NCBI GenBank assembly: GCA_916613615.1
Contig: OU744724.1
Span: 21,934,171 to 21,998,170, forward strand
DNA length: 64,000 bases
Direction: 5' to 3'
From: Steromphala cineraria
Taxonomy: Eukaryota > Mollusca > Gastropoda > Trochida > Trochidae
Part shown: in pieces, positions 24,001 to 39,000 of the stretch
How positions within the stretch are numbered: position 1 is the stretch's first letter
Layout: each line of letters opens with the position of its first letter
Program-made: the position numbers and the translations under genes
The notes under the pieces: model-generated
The model's database searches: none
Told to the model about the DNA's origin: nothing
What the model saw: the letters and a program-made list of their open reading frames with translations, nothing else

Positions 24001-27000
24001 AAATGGACTTGCTGATTGGTTGACCTATATTTCTGGGCCAATGAAAAGGCTTGTAACAAATATCTCTCTACCCGTAAACACATGCAGCAAAAGCTGTCGA
24101 CTGATTATTCACGTTCGTTTTTCATGAGAATAATATTATGTAATCTGATTAAAACAAACAACAAACAATGTAAGTTAGCATTTGCAATTTCTTTTATCAT
24201 TCTTTTTAATAATATACGTCTGGAAAAAGTGTCATTTGATATTTTAGAAGACCTGAACAACAGTCAAAAGTATCGATGTCACTTTTCAATCCAACTCGCA
24301 TGAAGGATTTTCTTGGTTGGGGTCACTCGCGGTTTAAAGCCCACCCCCCTATTTTCAAGATATTTGTTTGCCGGGCCCCCTGATCTTATACTCGCGAGGA
24401 TACGGTATATAAGCAGATATGTGTTGTTTTTTTTTTAAATTAAGATGTTGTTGTCCACAAAATCTTGTTTTCTTGCATGGTCATGTATGGGTGGTTCCAT
24501 GACATGATTTATTCTCTGTAGTTGAAAGAGTTATCAAACACTGATTCTTCTTTGGATTACATTCTTTTCAATTTTCAGTTTTCTATTCTCATTGTATGTT
24601 TGCTTGACAAAATTGATTGTTTGTGTTCAATTACAATATTTCAATCTAACACATTTGTTTCTTTCAACATACAATCTCACAACCATATGTCGACTCAAAA
24701 GCATATCACTCTATCATTCTAGATGTGAGAGTATGTGTTGGGATTTTTAATTACTTAGTACTTACTGGCAGTGTCCACAAGATGAATGAAGTTGGAGCTG
24801 TTTATTGTTCCCCGCTGCAAAGCGGAACGAGGGACACTGAATCCAGTACGTATGTCCGGATTATTGTTAACGCGATATCTCTAGAACAATTGCACCAAAT
24901 GTCTTCAAATTTTCAAGGTCACCACAGCACTTTTGAAACACCTTATATCTGATGAACCATTGCACCTAATGTCTTCAAATTTGGTCATAGCCTACATTTG
25001 GGGATTGCGCAGACACCAGTCACTTTGGGTGACCTTGACCTTATTTTAAAGGTCACCACGGCACTTTGGCCTCTTTTGTAACTCTTGTTAATGTGATATA
25101 TTTTGAACCACTGAATCTAATGCCAAAAAATTTTGTGACAGCCTACATTGGAGTATTACGAAGACACCAGTCACTTTTGGTTACCTTGTCATGATTTTCA
25201 AGGTCACTATGACAAAGAAGAACAAGTTCTTATGGATAGTCAATTTTTTTTTATTGCATGAAATGCGACGTTTCGGTGTAGATACTAACACCGTTATCAA
25301 GCAAGTTATGAACAGTTGCACCAAATCTCTTCAAATTTGGTCACAGCCTACATTGAGGGACTTCGCAGACACCAGTCACTTTGGGTGACCTTGACCTTAT
25401 CTCAACAGCTGGGGACATTGCCATGTTAGTGGCAAACACTTGTTTTCAATCTTTTGTTCAAAATCTGTCTGTCTGTCTGTTTGAACATAAAAACGTTAAC
25501 CATGCTCATAGCTTTTGATTTCTTGGGGGCCGACCATTTAAATTTCAAATGTGCAGGTAAGGTCCTAATCTTTTACCTTGTGACCTTGACCTTGGTTCAG
25601 CAAGTATTTTTCGAAAACTTTAACCTTGGTCAAAGCTTGTGATTGGATAGAGATTGACCTTTGATATTTTATGTTGCCCCTAATATGGGCCACAGGGGCC
25701 ACGCCCTTAATACCTATTTTCATCTACTTCACCGGAAGCATAAGGCCAAGAAAACTGAAACTTTGTGTACAGGCTTCTTGACTAGTGAGAATTATAAATT
25801 GTAGCTTTAATGGCCCTGTTGCCCCTAAAAAGGGCCACAGGGGTCACACCTATAAAACCTATTTTCATCTTCTTCTCCAGACTCCTTAATAAATGTGGTT
25901 TATAATAAATAGCTTTGGTGACCCTCTGGCCCCTAGTAAGGGTCACAGGGGCCACGACCGTAAAACCTATTTTGTGATTTATAGCTTGGATGTCATGCCC
26001 TAAAACCTATATTCACCTTCTTCTCCAGGAGCAAAAGGCCTAGTAAGCTAAAATCTTGTGCAGAGACTCCTATTAGTGAGGTTTGTAATTTACAGTTTAG
26101 GTGACCCTATTGCCCTGCAAAAGAGCTATATTCACCTTCTTCTCCAGGAGCAAAAGGCCTAGTAAGCTAAAATCTTGTGCAGAGACTCCTATTAGTGAGG
26201 TTTGTAATTTACAGTTTAGGTGACCCTATTGCCCTGCAAAAGAGCTTGCTGAACCATTGGAGCCTATACCCTAAATTATCAATTGAATATTTGAGCAATT
26301 TCCATTTCTGAATTGATTGCCGGTATCTGAAATCAATTGCCTATATATTTAATTTTAGGATTTGTGATCCTGTGGCTCCTACAAAGGGGAGAACCACAAT
26401 GACCAAACCCTACAGCAAAACTAGATATGAAGCCTGATGAGCTACAGAGCCAATGGCGTTATTTTTTATGTAAAAAATATAAGTTGTCAGGGTGCATGCT
26501 TAACATTAATTCACTCAATCTTGGAATACTACCTTGTGCCCAAGTGATGTAAAGGAGACTTGCTGTCAGTCTATGGTGTATTCAGGAAGCTGGGGTATAT
26601 CTAACATAAGTATACAGGGCAACCTAATTCACTGCTGGTGGTTGTTTGTAAACAGTTTGCTGGCACCTGGCCAAGTCTGTCACAGACAATTGTTTACTGC
26701 TGGGACATGTAATACATTGTAGCCAACCCTTAAAGTTGATATGTATAGGAGAATGATATCGCCTATTTGAGTGATAAGATATCAAGTTTATAAAATATGA
26801 ACTGAGAGGGGAAATTTAATTGAGATAATTAGTTGTATGATAAGAAATTAAAGTATTTGGGATTTTTTTGTGTTATGAAGAAATAAATTTTGACATATAT
26901 ATAGAAGTATTTTGTTTTGAATTAAAGTGACACAGAGTATCTTTCTTAAAATTTTATTTGGTTTTGATAAGCTACAAAATATCTAATATGCTGATTCAAG

Positions 27001-30000
27001 TTCATATCTCATCACTGGACTTGCAAATATATCCATTTATGCATAATATCTCTAAAATGCTTGATTTTATGGGAAAATCAAGAAAACATCTCAAATACGT
27101 TTAATATTCGAAACTATGCATCCAATTAATCTACCTAGTAGTTACAATACCTAATAAACACTATCGAATCGAATATATCTTCCTGTCAGCTTATGACAAG
27201 GTTTCAAAATTATGTTTGGCGAATTTGTGAGAGCCATTCGAGCCACATTATCCAGTTTTCGATCAAAATCCCGACTTTAAATGGCCATATTTTCGCTCTA
27301 ATGTACTAATGGACCCTTAAAGGGGCAGTAGCACGTTTTTAGGGGGAATATAAGGTGATGTCAGGAAAATGAAAATTAATGGTTCCAATTTTCTTACACA
27401 AAATGAATTAAAGGTGTTCACAAAAAATGTCCGCCAATGGATTTTATGTGAATCTTCATACTTTGTCCTATAGATGATTACTTTGTGTAATGAGATTTTT
27501 GACACTGTCAAAAAATACATGAATGAATGAAGAAGAAACCCATTTAGAAATTTGAATTTCAGAGATAATGTCATAATTTTATTCAAATGTTCAAGACATC
27601 TTTAATATTGATATAGTTTAATTGTGAAGCTTGTATTTATCATATACTTACTTGACTTGAAATATTTGTAGTTAATATTATGGAATATTGTTTTGCATGT
27701 AACAACAAGTTTGTAGTCTTTGGATCAGAAGGTCCGTGGTTCGAATCTCGCCAGGGGCTCGGCAACTTTGTCTGCAGTAGAGAACTGTTCTACACACAAT
27801 AAGGTTTGGGTGCAATGCTACACTGAGTTCCAGCGTAGTACCACCCATAGTTCGCTAGTTCCATCCGCTCGCAGGTTTCACAGCAACGTATAGCCTCAAT
27901 GGTGTTGTGGGCTTTCTCCCTGCAATAATACTAGCAGCCGCATTAAAAGTGAAATACTCTTGAATTAACCATGTCAGCGCTCTGGTATAACATACCAAAA
28001 AACTGTCATTTGTACTATTGGCCTCATGGCCACTCTACGAAAATAAATCTGTCTGTCTGTCTGTCTACTCTTGAAAGCAGCGTTAAACCCAACATCACCT
28101 CACCTCACCTCACAAGTATGTATATGATTTAAGTAATTAACATCTAAACTTCAATTGTTCATTGATTGAATTCCTATGATGTGAATTTACAATCATAAAA
28201 ATAACAATGATAACTAGTTATTGTGCTCATTACATAGTAAATTCAGAATATCTTTGCGTGTCTGTGACACTCGGCAGCCTCAGTGCAGCACCAGTTTAAA
28301 CAATATATCCATATAATGCTGGCCTCACACAAGGAAGCAAACTCTCTCATCTTTTAACGTCTTTTCGTAAGACGCTGTCAGAAATTATCTTCTTATATGC
28401 CGGGTGATGAGGGTATGTTATTAAAAAAGAATGATAAGAAATTAGAAGTGTTCACTTACGATGTTTGAACTTTGTTGTTTGTTTTGATCATATTACATAT
28501 TATTCTTGGCCTATTATTAACGAACGACAGTCAACAAATTTTAGTGCATGAAGTGTTTACGGGAAATGAGATATTTATTACAAGCCTTTTTATTGGTTGA
28601 ATTATTTAGGTCAACCAATCAGCAAGTCGGTTATTAAAATGGTAAGTCAATATTTTCAGAATTTCAATCTGTTTTGATAGAGTGTTGTTGCTTGGACTGG
28701 AAATTTAGCAAAAGAAATTGTCTGTTAAAAACCTTTTGAAAACTCCAAACATATGAGAAAACATGTAAACCATTTTCAGATGTTACAATAAGTCAAGATT
28801 TTCATATGGTTCGACTTTGAAATGGCTGCTAAAAAGTAATTATTAACTCAAGGTTCTATTAAAAGTAACACAAATAATACGCTTCTGCAAATTGTTTTTT
28901 TGAAATTTGTTTAAGAGAATTGAACCTGTTTATAAATTTGAAATTCAAAGGTAATGTTCTTAAGTTCCATTTAAAGAAGGACCAAAAATAATGTTACAAT
29001 AAAATCTTCCATAGAAATTTGCTTATGAGAATGGAATCTATTTTAAATTCAAAGATAATGTCATACTTATATTGAAATGGTTAACAGGAATTTAAGACTG
29101 CCAGTTGTTGTTTATTTATTCAATAGCTAAAATATATGATGCTTCCCAAAAGTCATTTCACCTGTGTGTGCCAAAAATATGTTATATGTGCACTTTCTTT
29201 GATGCCTCTTGAAACAAGATTGAACAAAATAAACCAAAGAATGCTTTGTTGTAAAGTAATCTTTAAAAAAAAGTCAAGAATAATATTTTTGGTAATTTTG
29301 ATCAAACAGAATGCAAGCTCTATTTAAGTACATTTTGAGACAAACTTCTGTTCCATCAGGTAAAAAGTATCTCAATGAAATCTCCTTGCCAAATCCACAT
29401 ATATGTCAATTGTCTCAGTATGTTCTTATGACAAAATATCTATACTATGTTTAAAAATGAAATTAAATAGATCCCTTCTTCTATTCCAACCTGGGATGAG
29501 TAATGTGTACATAGAGATAGTTTTTTGTGGAAATAGTCTTGTGGTTATCTTCTGATAATGTGTAGGAACCTGAAAAAGACTGAACCAACTCATAGGATGC
29601 AATTGTAGAAGGCTGTGGTGTGATGATAAAACTACAAGACAAGGTTTTAGATAACATAACAGTACATACCCATATGGTTGGTTTTGATGTATTACAATTT
29701 TTATGAAATGACAGGTTGATCTTCTGAAAAGAACATATAGGAAAAGCAAATAAAAAATAAATGAAAATTGTATCTATTGATTTTTAACAACCAACATTGG
29801 GTGAATAGATCATTTGAAACTTTTCAGTCTTAGGCATCAGACGTAATTCTGCTGTGATGGGTTCACTTTGTGTCATGTTTTTCAACATTGTTTTCCTTCT
29901 GTTCCTGTCCATACAGGCAGTGTTAAGCAAAACACCCGACATTAAATACAAGAAAAATGAACCTTTTGATCGTCTACATGACCTATATCTGAGCATGAAG

Positions 30001-33000
30001 AAGTGTAACTTGGACAATGACTTGTACAGAAAGGCTGGAGCACACATCGTTAAGTTCCAAGTGAACGGAACCACTGGAGAATCTGATGAGGACAGGGTTA
30101 ATGAACCTGGTGCAAAGAGCGTCTCGTCTTTTTTAATGGCCTCACATTTTACTTCTGGCAGAGCCAGAGAAGTTTATAAAGTGTCTATGAAATCAAGAGC
30201 TAATGAAAAGACAGGAATATTTGTGACAAAGAAAGTAAACTCTATTGCTTATGACAGAAAAACCAACACGTTTTATTGGTCTGGGTGGAAGGGTATATTC
30301 CAACAACAAGTGGAGTCAAACTCCAAAAAGAAAATATGCTTCAATCAAAGAGATGCTCATGATTTGAACATTTACAATGGAAAGTTGTTTTATCGCTCCT
30401 TTTTAATGAGTAACTTTATTTACAATCTTGATCTAACAAAGACAAATAGGCGGGAAACCTGGCTTTCTGTGAAGGAAGACATTTCTCATCTTGTGATTGA
30501 TGGAAATATGGCATGCTGGATTGTACATGGACAACAATGTTCAATCAAATGTGTTGAGATGTCTAACAAGAAGATTGTCAAGCTGTTGCATATCAATGAA
30601 GCTGTTACCATGTGTTTCTATAAAACACCAAACTTTGGAATGCTTGTATATGCAGAATATGTTGGGAATTCATTTTACATTAAGCTTGTAGAAATATCGG
30701 CAGAAGGACAATTTGGTAAACCCAGAAAAAACTTTCATGTTTCGAGAGAGCTTGAGGTTAAGATAGTGCCTGGTCTTCTGTTCTACTCGATTCAATATTT
30801 CAACAAAATACAAATTTTGGAAATTGGTCAAAATGGCAGTAATGTCAGAAGAACTTTTAAATTTGGCTACCCTTCTAGATGGGAACGCTCAACAATCCTT
30901 GTTGCCCCTCTGTGAACATATCATACATGGGTATAGGCACAGTTGAGATTTTTAGCTCATGTTTTTTACTTAATTTTATTAATCATACTTGTCTGCATGA
31001 CAGATATTTTTGCAATCTCACCTTCTCGGGAGCATGCGACTAGTGCAGCCATGAGACTCGTAGACTCTTCCTTCTTCTAGTGACAGTGTACTTTCAGCAA
31101 CTAGCTACGTGCTTTCGGCACTTGGCACTCACAGAACCCATTTACAGTAAGAGATTTGAACAATTCGAATCCTGCCAGGGGCTCGGCAACTTTGTCTGCA
31201 GTAGAGAACTGTTCTACATGCAGTGAGGTTTGGGTGCAATGCTACACTGAATTTCAGTGCAGTACCACCCATGGTTGCTTGTTCCAGCCGATGCTCGCAG
31301 GTTTCACCTCAACGCATAGCCACAATAGTGTTGCGGGCTTTCTCCCTGCAATAATACTAGCAGCCGCGATATAAGTGAAATACTCTTGAAAGCGGGGATA
31401 AACCCCATCTCACCTCACCTCACCTCAGATTTGAACAAAGTGAAAAACATTTTGTCCAAGTATACTGCATGTTATTGTGCCTGCAACTAGGTGTTTGCTC
31501 AGAATCATGAAGCCACCATCTGGTCATTAACCAAGGCATTCCTTGGTGCTTCTAGATACACAGGGTTGTGTCTCTGTTCACTAGGCTTGTGGCACCACCG
31601 AAAGAGTTTGCATCGACTCTAAGGATTTTACATCCTGTCAAAGACATGTTAAAACCTGGCACCTTTAGCTTGCTTGCCTTTTGATTTTGGATATTTCAGT
31701 CATAGCCCATCTCTCTCATTGCAATAAAAGTAAATTTTTGCCAATTGAAATGAAAATAGAGTGCTGGACATGACCATGATAGTGGAAATGAAATAGACTG
31801 TTCATAAAAAAAGGCCTACTGTACATGAACAATAAAAACAGTAGAACACGGATATAGCAGACAATCTGATATAGCGAACAATCTAATATGGCGAACAGAT
31901 TTTCAAGTCCCGTCCCTATAAAATATCATCAAAATTATATGCGTATAGCGAACACCGGATATAGCGAACTAAATTCTTTGGTCCCTTGGAGTTTGTTATA
32001 TCCGAGTTCTACTGTATTGAACTTTCTTGTTATTTGAAAACTTTACCCGAGGACATGTCAGTAACTGATTCAATACAGCTTGAAAGAGATTTCAAGTTGA
32101 AATGTTTGCATCACAAATTCCAAAACCAAGGAAGATAGGAAGATAATTCTAGTGGCTACAACTTTCAAACCTCAAGACCTTAAGGCAATAAAAGGGATAT
32201 ATAATGGTTCACAAAGTTTTAACAGAAGCCTAACAAAGCTAGGAAAGTAATATGTTATCATGAGTTATGAACAATGGTGAGGTTACGATATTGACATCAC
32301 CAAGATCTGATGAACACAGGAAATGCTGCTCAGGAAGGGATCTCGGTTGTCAAATTTTTTTACAGAGGCAGATTCAGGGGGGTGCTTTGATAGAAATAAT
32401 GTTGATATTTGAATGGCAAAAAATTCCATATTGCCTGATTTATCCCAATTTGTCATATATCTCTAGAAGGTGGCAACCGCCAGAGCCTTTTAACATGTAC
32501 CTATTTTCTGGTGGGTGAACAGAGGCACATTTGTCCAGGTTTCATCACAAGTCAGTGAGTTCATGTCTCGATCAATCAGGGCAGGAAAACACCCTTCAAA
32601 CTCTTAGTTAATTATGCATTGTTGCTGAAAACCCAATCATTCAAGTGATGGACGATGTTGCTGAACTTTGCTTGTGGTCAAGTGAACTACGCACAGGACT
32701 GTGTCCCTACGGTTCCAATTTCCTGCATGTCATCACTGACTAATTTACATAACAAACATATGATGAGGAAAATATAGATTAAAGAACACAAAAAATCCCC
32801 AAAAGGACATGACATCAAACATTTGTTGAATGTAGACTACGTCAAACTTATCTATAGTATAGATGTGATGTTGCTATCCATGTATTTTAAGTATTGTTAT
32901 CATCAACTAATATAGGGCTCATTAAGTCTTTATCTTTGTATTGAAAAAGGAATCTGCCTGTTTAAAATGATAATTATGCGCACTATGTGCAGTCTTTTCT

Positions 33001-36000
33001 GTATTAGCAATATGGGTCACGTGGCCCCAAATGCAAATACACTTGTCACTAGTCTTGTCACTTGTCACTTAGTATTGGATTACAAAAATGTTGTAATTGT
33101 TTTGTAAGTTTCCACTATCAATAAATGAAAGTAAACTCTTATGATGTTTTCATATTGTTATTGCTGCTGTTTCGGAAACTGTATGATCATGAATTTAGTA
33201 TGAAGTAGGATATAGAATTTTACTAGCTGATATTATCATACTGTAAATGAAATTCAAAGAAAAATAATGTCAAAGATACTTTCAAATGTTCTACAAATAT
33301 TCCAAAAATCTTTTTAAAATGATTTAAGAATATATCTTATGAGGAAGGTACTCATTTAAAATTTTAAATTCAAAGATATTGTTAATATCATATTCAAATG
33401 TTCAAAACATATCAAGATCATAAATTATTTAATTGTACACCTTGCACTTACCATATACTCTCTTGACTTAAAATGTTTTTTAATTGAGGATATCCCCACT
33501 GTCTAATTAAGATAACAAACACATGATGAGGACATGATAATGAACAAGTGATGAAGATGAAAATACAGAAACTGGGTTTAAAGAGGCAGTAGCATTTTGT
33601 AAAGGGGGGAATGTCAGGATAATGAAAATACCTGTAAATGGTTCCAATTGAAAGACAATGAAGCAGTAATAAATCAAATGTATAATGTAAAGTTCAACCA
33701 TGTGATTTTTTTTGTTAAATAAACTTAATGATCTACCCGCTATGTCTTCTCTTTATCATGATGATGACGTCATTAGATCAGTTCACTAATTCATTGTATT
33801 TTTTTGATCAATAGACTCAATAGAATCTTTTAAAAAAATTATTACCCTATGAATTTCGCAATATGACTTTTATTGATGCCAGCTTCCTGTATAACCCTTA
33901 CTTTTGCTCCGGTAATACACCAAATCACATTCCCTTCATTTAAGTCATATGACACTCTTATTAGCTGTATATAACATATGCAAATCCAATGTCATGTTTA
34001 CTACACTGAATATTGGGTTGACCAAAACCAGAACAGGGAAAATACTGCTTTAAATATACCAAAAATATTTTTTCTTTAACAATTCTTGAAAAATACAACA
34101 GGGATAGTTGTTGTGGTGAAAATGCTTTCTTGACAGGTGATTGTGTGATTCATGAAAAGGTCAGTTTATCAGAGTTGTGCTGCAGGGGTTGTATATGATT
34201 TTGTATATAAATAGTGTCCTGATGATATGTAGGAACAATGACTCATGACTTCTTGTTATGTAGCATGTGCTAATGGTTTGCATCATATATGCTTCATGGT
34301 TCATGTTCCATCTTTTAAGTCTTTTTTTTTCTATCTTCTTTGTGACACCTTCCCACCTAATAGTGAAGAATGCTAGTGTAAAACTCGAATATCTCACATC
34401 AGAACCTGACCGGACACCAATATCTTTACCTGGGAATACCTCCACCTGTTGATTGTTCTCACCTGTTGATTGTTCTCACCTGTTGATTGTTCTCACCTGT
34501 ACTTTGTGATGCTTGTAGTTAACTGACCTTTGCTTCTGAGTGATAAACCCCTGCCTCAAAGCAAAGCTTCTGGTTACAGAAATCATAACTACCACGAGAG
34601 TCTTGTGCAATATTTGTACATTATCAAACAAGTTTTAAAACATATGTACAATAATTCACTTTGCCAGTGTCAAAAACATCAGAAGATCAAATGCTAAAAT
34701 ATGTTTTTGTGATATCACATTGTAATAACTTCTTATAACAAGTCATCACTAAAAGGTGATTGTTCCACACACAAAAGTTTTCATGACCTTGTACTGGAGT
34801 TACCTTTCTGAGCTATGGTCAACAATCTGATTGTACATTATCAAACATCAAACAATTTTAGTACATGCACATTTTGACTTGGCTAGTGTCTTCAACATCA
34901 AGAGATCAAATGCATGCAATCAATCTTTATGGTATTATTAAAAGTTCACACCTTCTTCAGGCAGAAGGTATTCCTTTTCTATTGATTGAGAAATCTGATC
35001 CTTCTTCGCTTTGTTTTGGTGCCGTTCCATCATGTGTCAGTACAAAGGTATTTACCTATAGTTAACTTGATCTACAGGGTCATTAGGGTGGGAGCAGATA
35101 CTGGAGTTATCTCCCCCTGGATTGATTGCTTTATGTGGGGTCCAGTCGGTCAAAGTGCCACCAGGTGCTTGTTTGTACCTGTATATCTGGCCCCAGATTC
35201 TGAAAACTTTCTTTGTGCTATGAGAGTTATAAAATTGTTGAGATTTTGTCAACAATATAAAATTTGATTCTGTGAACAAGCTGTAAGGCTTTTGTGATTA
35301 CTGCTACAGTTCAGGATTCAACAAATTTGATAACAACATAATCAAGGGAGGGGGAAAAAACCCTTTTAAAAAAAACCCTAAATATCTTGTTTTCTTCTAA
35401 TTATGAAATAATTTTAAAACAATATAGAAATGAACTTTAAAAAAATAATGATACGCTTTTCAGAGTTTTCTAAATAAATGTTTTGGTGCAATGCTCAGTT
35501 TGCAGCATAAACAAACATAACAAACAATGTGTACCTATTTGCTCCATTGGGGAAATATGTAACAGAGGGAATTGAATAATCTTAGCTTCATGCTAGACTC
35601 TCTGCCTATAAATAATGATCGTACAGAATGTCAATGACGTAATCATTGAAAATATCAACTCCCAAATTTATTGAATCTTTTCTCCACCTAAAATTTTATG
35701 TTTTCTTGGCATTTCTGTAAATGAAGTCAGCACCTTCCATTCCAATAGAAGTGTCTAGACTCTCGACAAGCACCTGTGAAACAAACAAGGCTTGTACATT
35801 AACATTCCCTGGTGGAGTTCTAGAGCCCTGTTATTATGATCTGTGTATTTACTTAGGCCTCAAATACTTTATGAGCTTTGATCAAACTTGGTAAGTACAA
35901 CAGGTGGTGCTAGTTAAATCACTCCAGGATTGTTATTTATTTACATCATTTGAAGAGGTACATGAATAGTCGGAATTTGTTTCTTTTGTGATATGAAGAT

Positions 36001-39000
36001 TTTTAATTGTAGGCAAGTGTAGACAATGAAAAAGTTTCAAGATAGTTGAAATTATTATTAAGTTTTGAAGAGGATTTTAATTAGACTGAATTCTGTATTA
36101 AATTAAGTTTTTAGCAACAGAAGTACATGACACAAATTGTTTTAGAATAGTAAAAACTTAAAAGACTTTGTTTTCAAGAACTATGAAAGCAAAAGGCCAG
36201 ATTTAACCACACTTGTTTTTTGGAGCAATCAAAATGTGTAGATGTGCCTTAAAGGGGCAGTAGCACGTTTTTAGGGGGAATATAAGGTGATGTCAGGAAA
36301 ATAAAAATTAATGGTCCCAATTGGAAGACAACGTATTTAAACTAAATGGAGCAGTAACAATTCAAATATATAATGTAAAGTTTAGCCATGCGATTCCCTT
36401 TTCTTACACAAAATGAATTTAAGGTGTTCAAAAAAAATGGCCGCCAGTGGATTTTATGTGAATCTTCATACTTTGTCCTCTGACTATGGATGATTGGCTA
36501 GTGTAATGAGATTTTTGACACTGTCAAAATAATACATTTAGCATTAAAGGGGGACTGAAATGGTCTATTGCCACTTTCGGGATTCATAAAAAGCTGCTTG
36601 CAATTTTAATGAGAGTCAACTTTGAATTTTCGAAATCGGACGGCAACCTGCCTAAATACGGCTTTTAAAATACACTGCCTAATTAGCCCCGGCGAACAGA
36701 ATCTGTGGTCACTGAAGCTTGGCCCGAGCGTGTCTACCTACTGTGACATAGCAGTAGGTGAGTAGTTTCACCTAATGATCATTTTTCAACGAGAAATGAC
36801 ACCTTTTTAATCGTTCGTTTAACATACAAATATTTAAAAAAAACGCTCAATTTTTGTATATTCCGAAATCTTAGATATCCGACGACTCAATAACGATGTA
36901 TTCAAGCCAATGATTATTGTATAAACATGTAATATCGTATATTTCAAAACCATATCTAATGACGCAAAAAGGCGACTGCCTTGTTAAATTGGCGCCGATA
37001 TGGCTAGACATGTCCGTTAAAAGTGATAATCTGATTGTCTGTTGTTTGCTGAATCTTACATAACATACACTGACTATTATTTCCGACGGTGACAAATAAC
37101 AAATCGTTTATGTTTTCAGTGAACAAACCGACTACTTTCTACAATCGAATACCTACAATGTTAATTTTTTGTGAGTTTATTACACTATAAAGATATATTT
37201 TAAAGAGGCCAATAGACGGTGAATAATTTTACCATGATGGTTTGAGGAAAAGGAAAAGTGTAAACGGTTTCATGTTATTTATTATGATATTTTTTCTCTT
37301 ATGAAAAGATAGGCGCCACAGTGGATTATCTTTAGTACGTTATGATCAATGTCCGTATTTTTACAACACATATCAATAATAAAATAATTAAACATTATTT
37401 AACAGTGGTTGATCTATTCAAGATATATAAAGTTTCAATTCGTATCGAAAATGAAACAATGTTATATTTGGGATCACACTGTTTTGCATATAACATTCCG
37501 AATATTGGTACAGTCACATCCATCAAAGCGATTCCGACAACAAAAGTAGTACAGAGTATTTTCTTAGATATTATCGTACTTGCTTCTTGCCTTTTTTATT
37601 AATCAGAAATTAACATATAAATCTTTTGGTTTGAAGGAGGTTTGTCTCCAGACTTTATGGTAGACACGCACATGGAGATAGGCCCGGTGGGCGGGGCGTC
37701 ATGCTCTAATGAGTTTTCAAAGCGTTCGCCTGTTGATTTCGGCGGCATTCTAAAAACCGGGTATAAAATGCTGATTAAAAGTCTAATTTATGTGTGTATT
37801 GTTTCAATTATATGCTCATTGCATTCTCATAGGTAATAGTACTGGAGATATTGATCTATCATTCTTAGAAAAAGTACATTGCATAACCTCTTTAACTTAC
37901 AATTATCAGTGAAAATTTTAAAATATAAAATTATCAAAAAACGTGCTACTGCCCCTTTAACCCTCTCCTGACTGCAGGCCGCACCTGCGGCCCAGACTTT
38001 AATTACTAATTGACACGTCATTGAAATTTGACCCTTTGACATACAAACGACAAACGTGTGTGACGAAGTTCCGTAAATGTTGACAAAGTTAATATTTTTC
38101 GAATCACAAATCAATTGCCTTTCTCGTGGTGAAATAATTATAGGGATAAAGTTTTCCGTTATCAAGAAGTGACGAATTAAAAATATCGAACGTATTTTCA
38201 ATAAGAAAAGCGACGTGCAGGTGCGTGTTTTTCTTACTAACAGCGAATTTACCTATCTTGTTGGATGAGGCAAAGTTCGTTTCAAAGTGCTTTTAAAATA
38301 TTCAAGTGTTATATCATTCTGTTTGGAAAATAATATCCTATTACTCTTTTAATTTCCGAAATAAAATCTTTCTTCGTCATAAAAACTATAGAGAAAATAA
38401 GACTTTGTCGGCAAATGTAAACATCAAACGATCGTTTTTTGAAAAACACTTGTAAAATTATCAGCTTATTTAACTTACGTTTTTCAGAATCTCATAATCC
38501 TCAAAAATTTAATAAACACATGTGATGCAATTTCTTGTCAAATGTTGTTCATAAAAATTGCAAATATTCCGAAGTAATGTAAAAAACATCACATCGAGTA
38601 TCGATTTGTTTCAACAGTCACATGGGTCGCTTCGCGCCAAATGATGGCATAACAGCTGATAACTGTATTTCAGCGAGTTCAATGTCGTAATTTTTTTCTC
38701 CATATTTCAAACGGTTTGGAGTGGAAAATAACAACTCATATCAATAAATAAAATTAGTCAAATCAACACAATTGCAATTTAGTTTTACCACATTAGTCTA
38801 AAACAATGTTAATTGTCGTAATATTTAGCCGCAACACTTCGTTTATCGACTGCTACTGACTTGCATTATTCGCATGATGTCAAATAGTCGTCATGAAGAA
38901 TTTTCACGAAGATGTCGTTTGCCAATAAAATATGAGTGAGTAATTTGACTGTTTTGATTTGTATTTGATATGTATGAAATCTATATGACATTTCTTGCTC

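Noticed and set aside
25450..25500. CRISPR-like spaced direct repeats in GTCTG and tandem-core regions
   Set aside because: The genome is eukaryotic and the repeats are contiguous tandem units or microsatellites without unique spacers.
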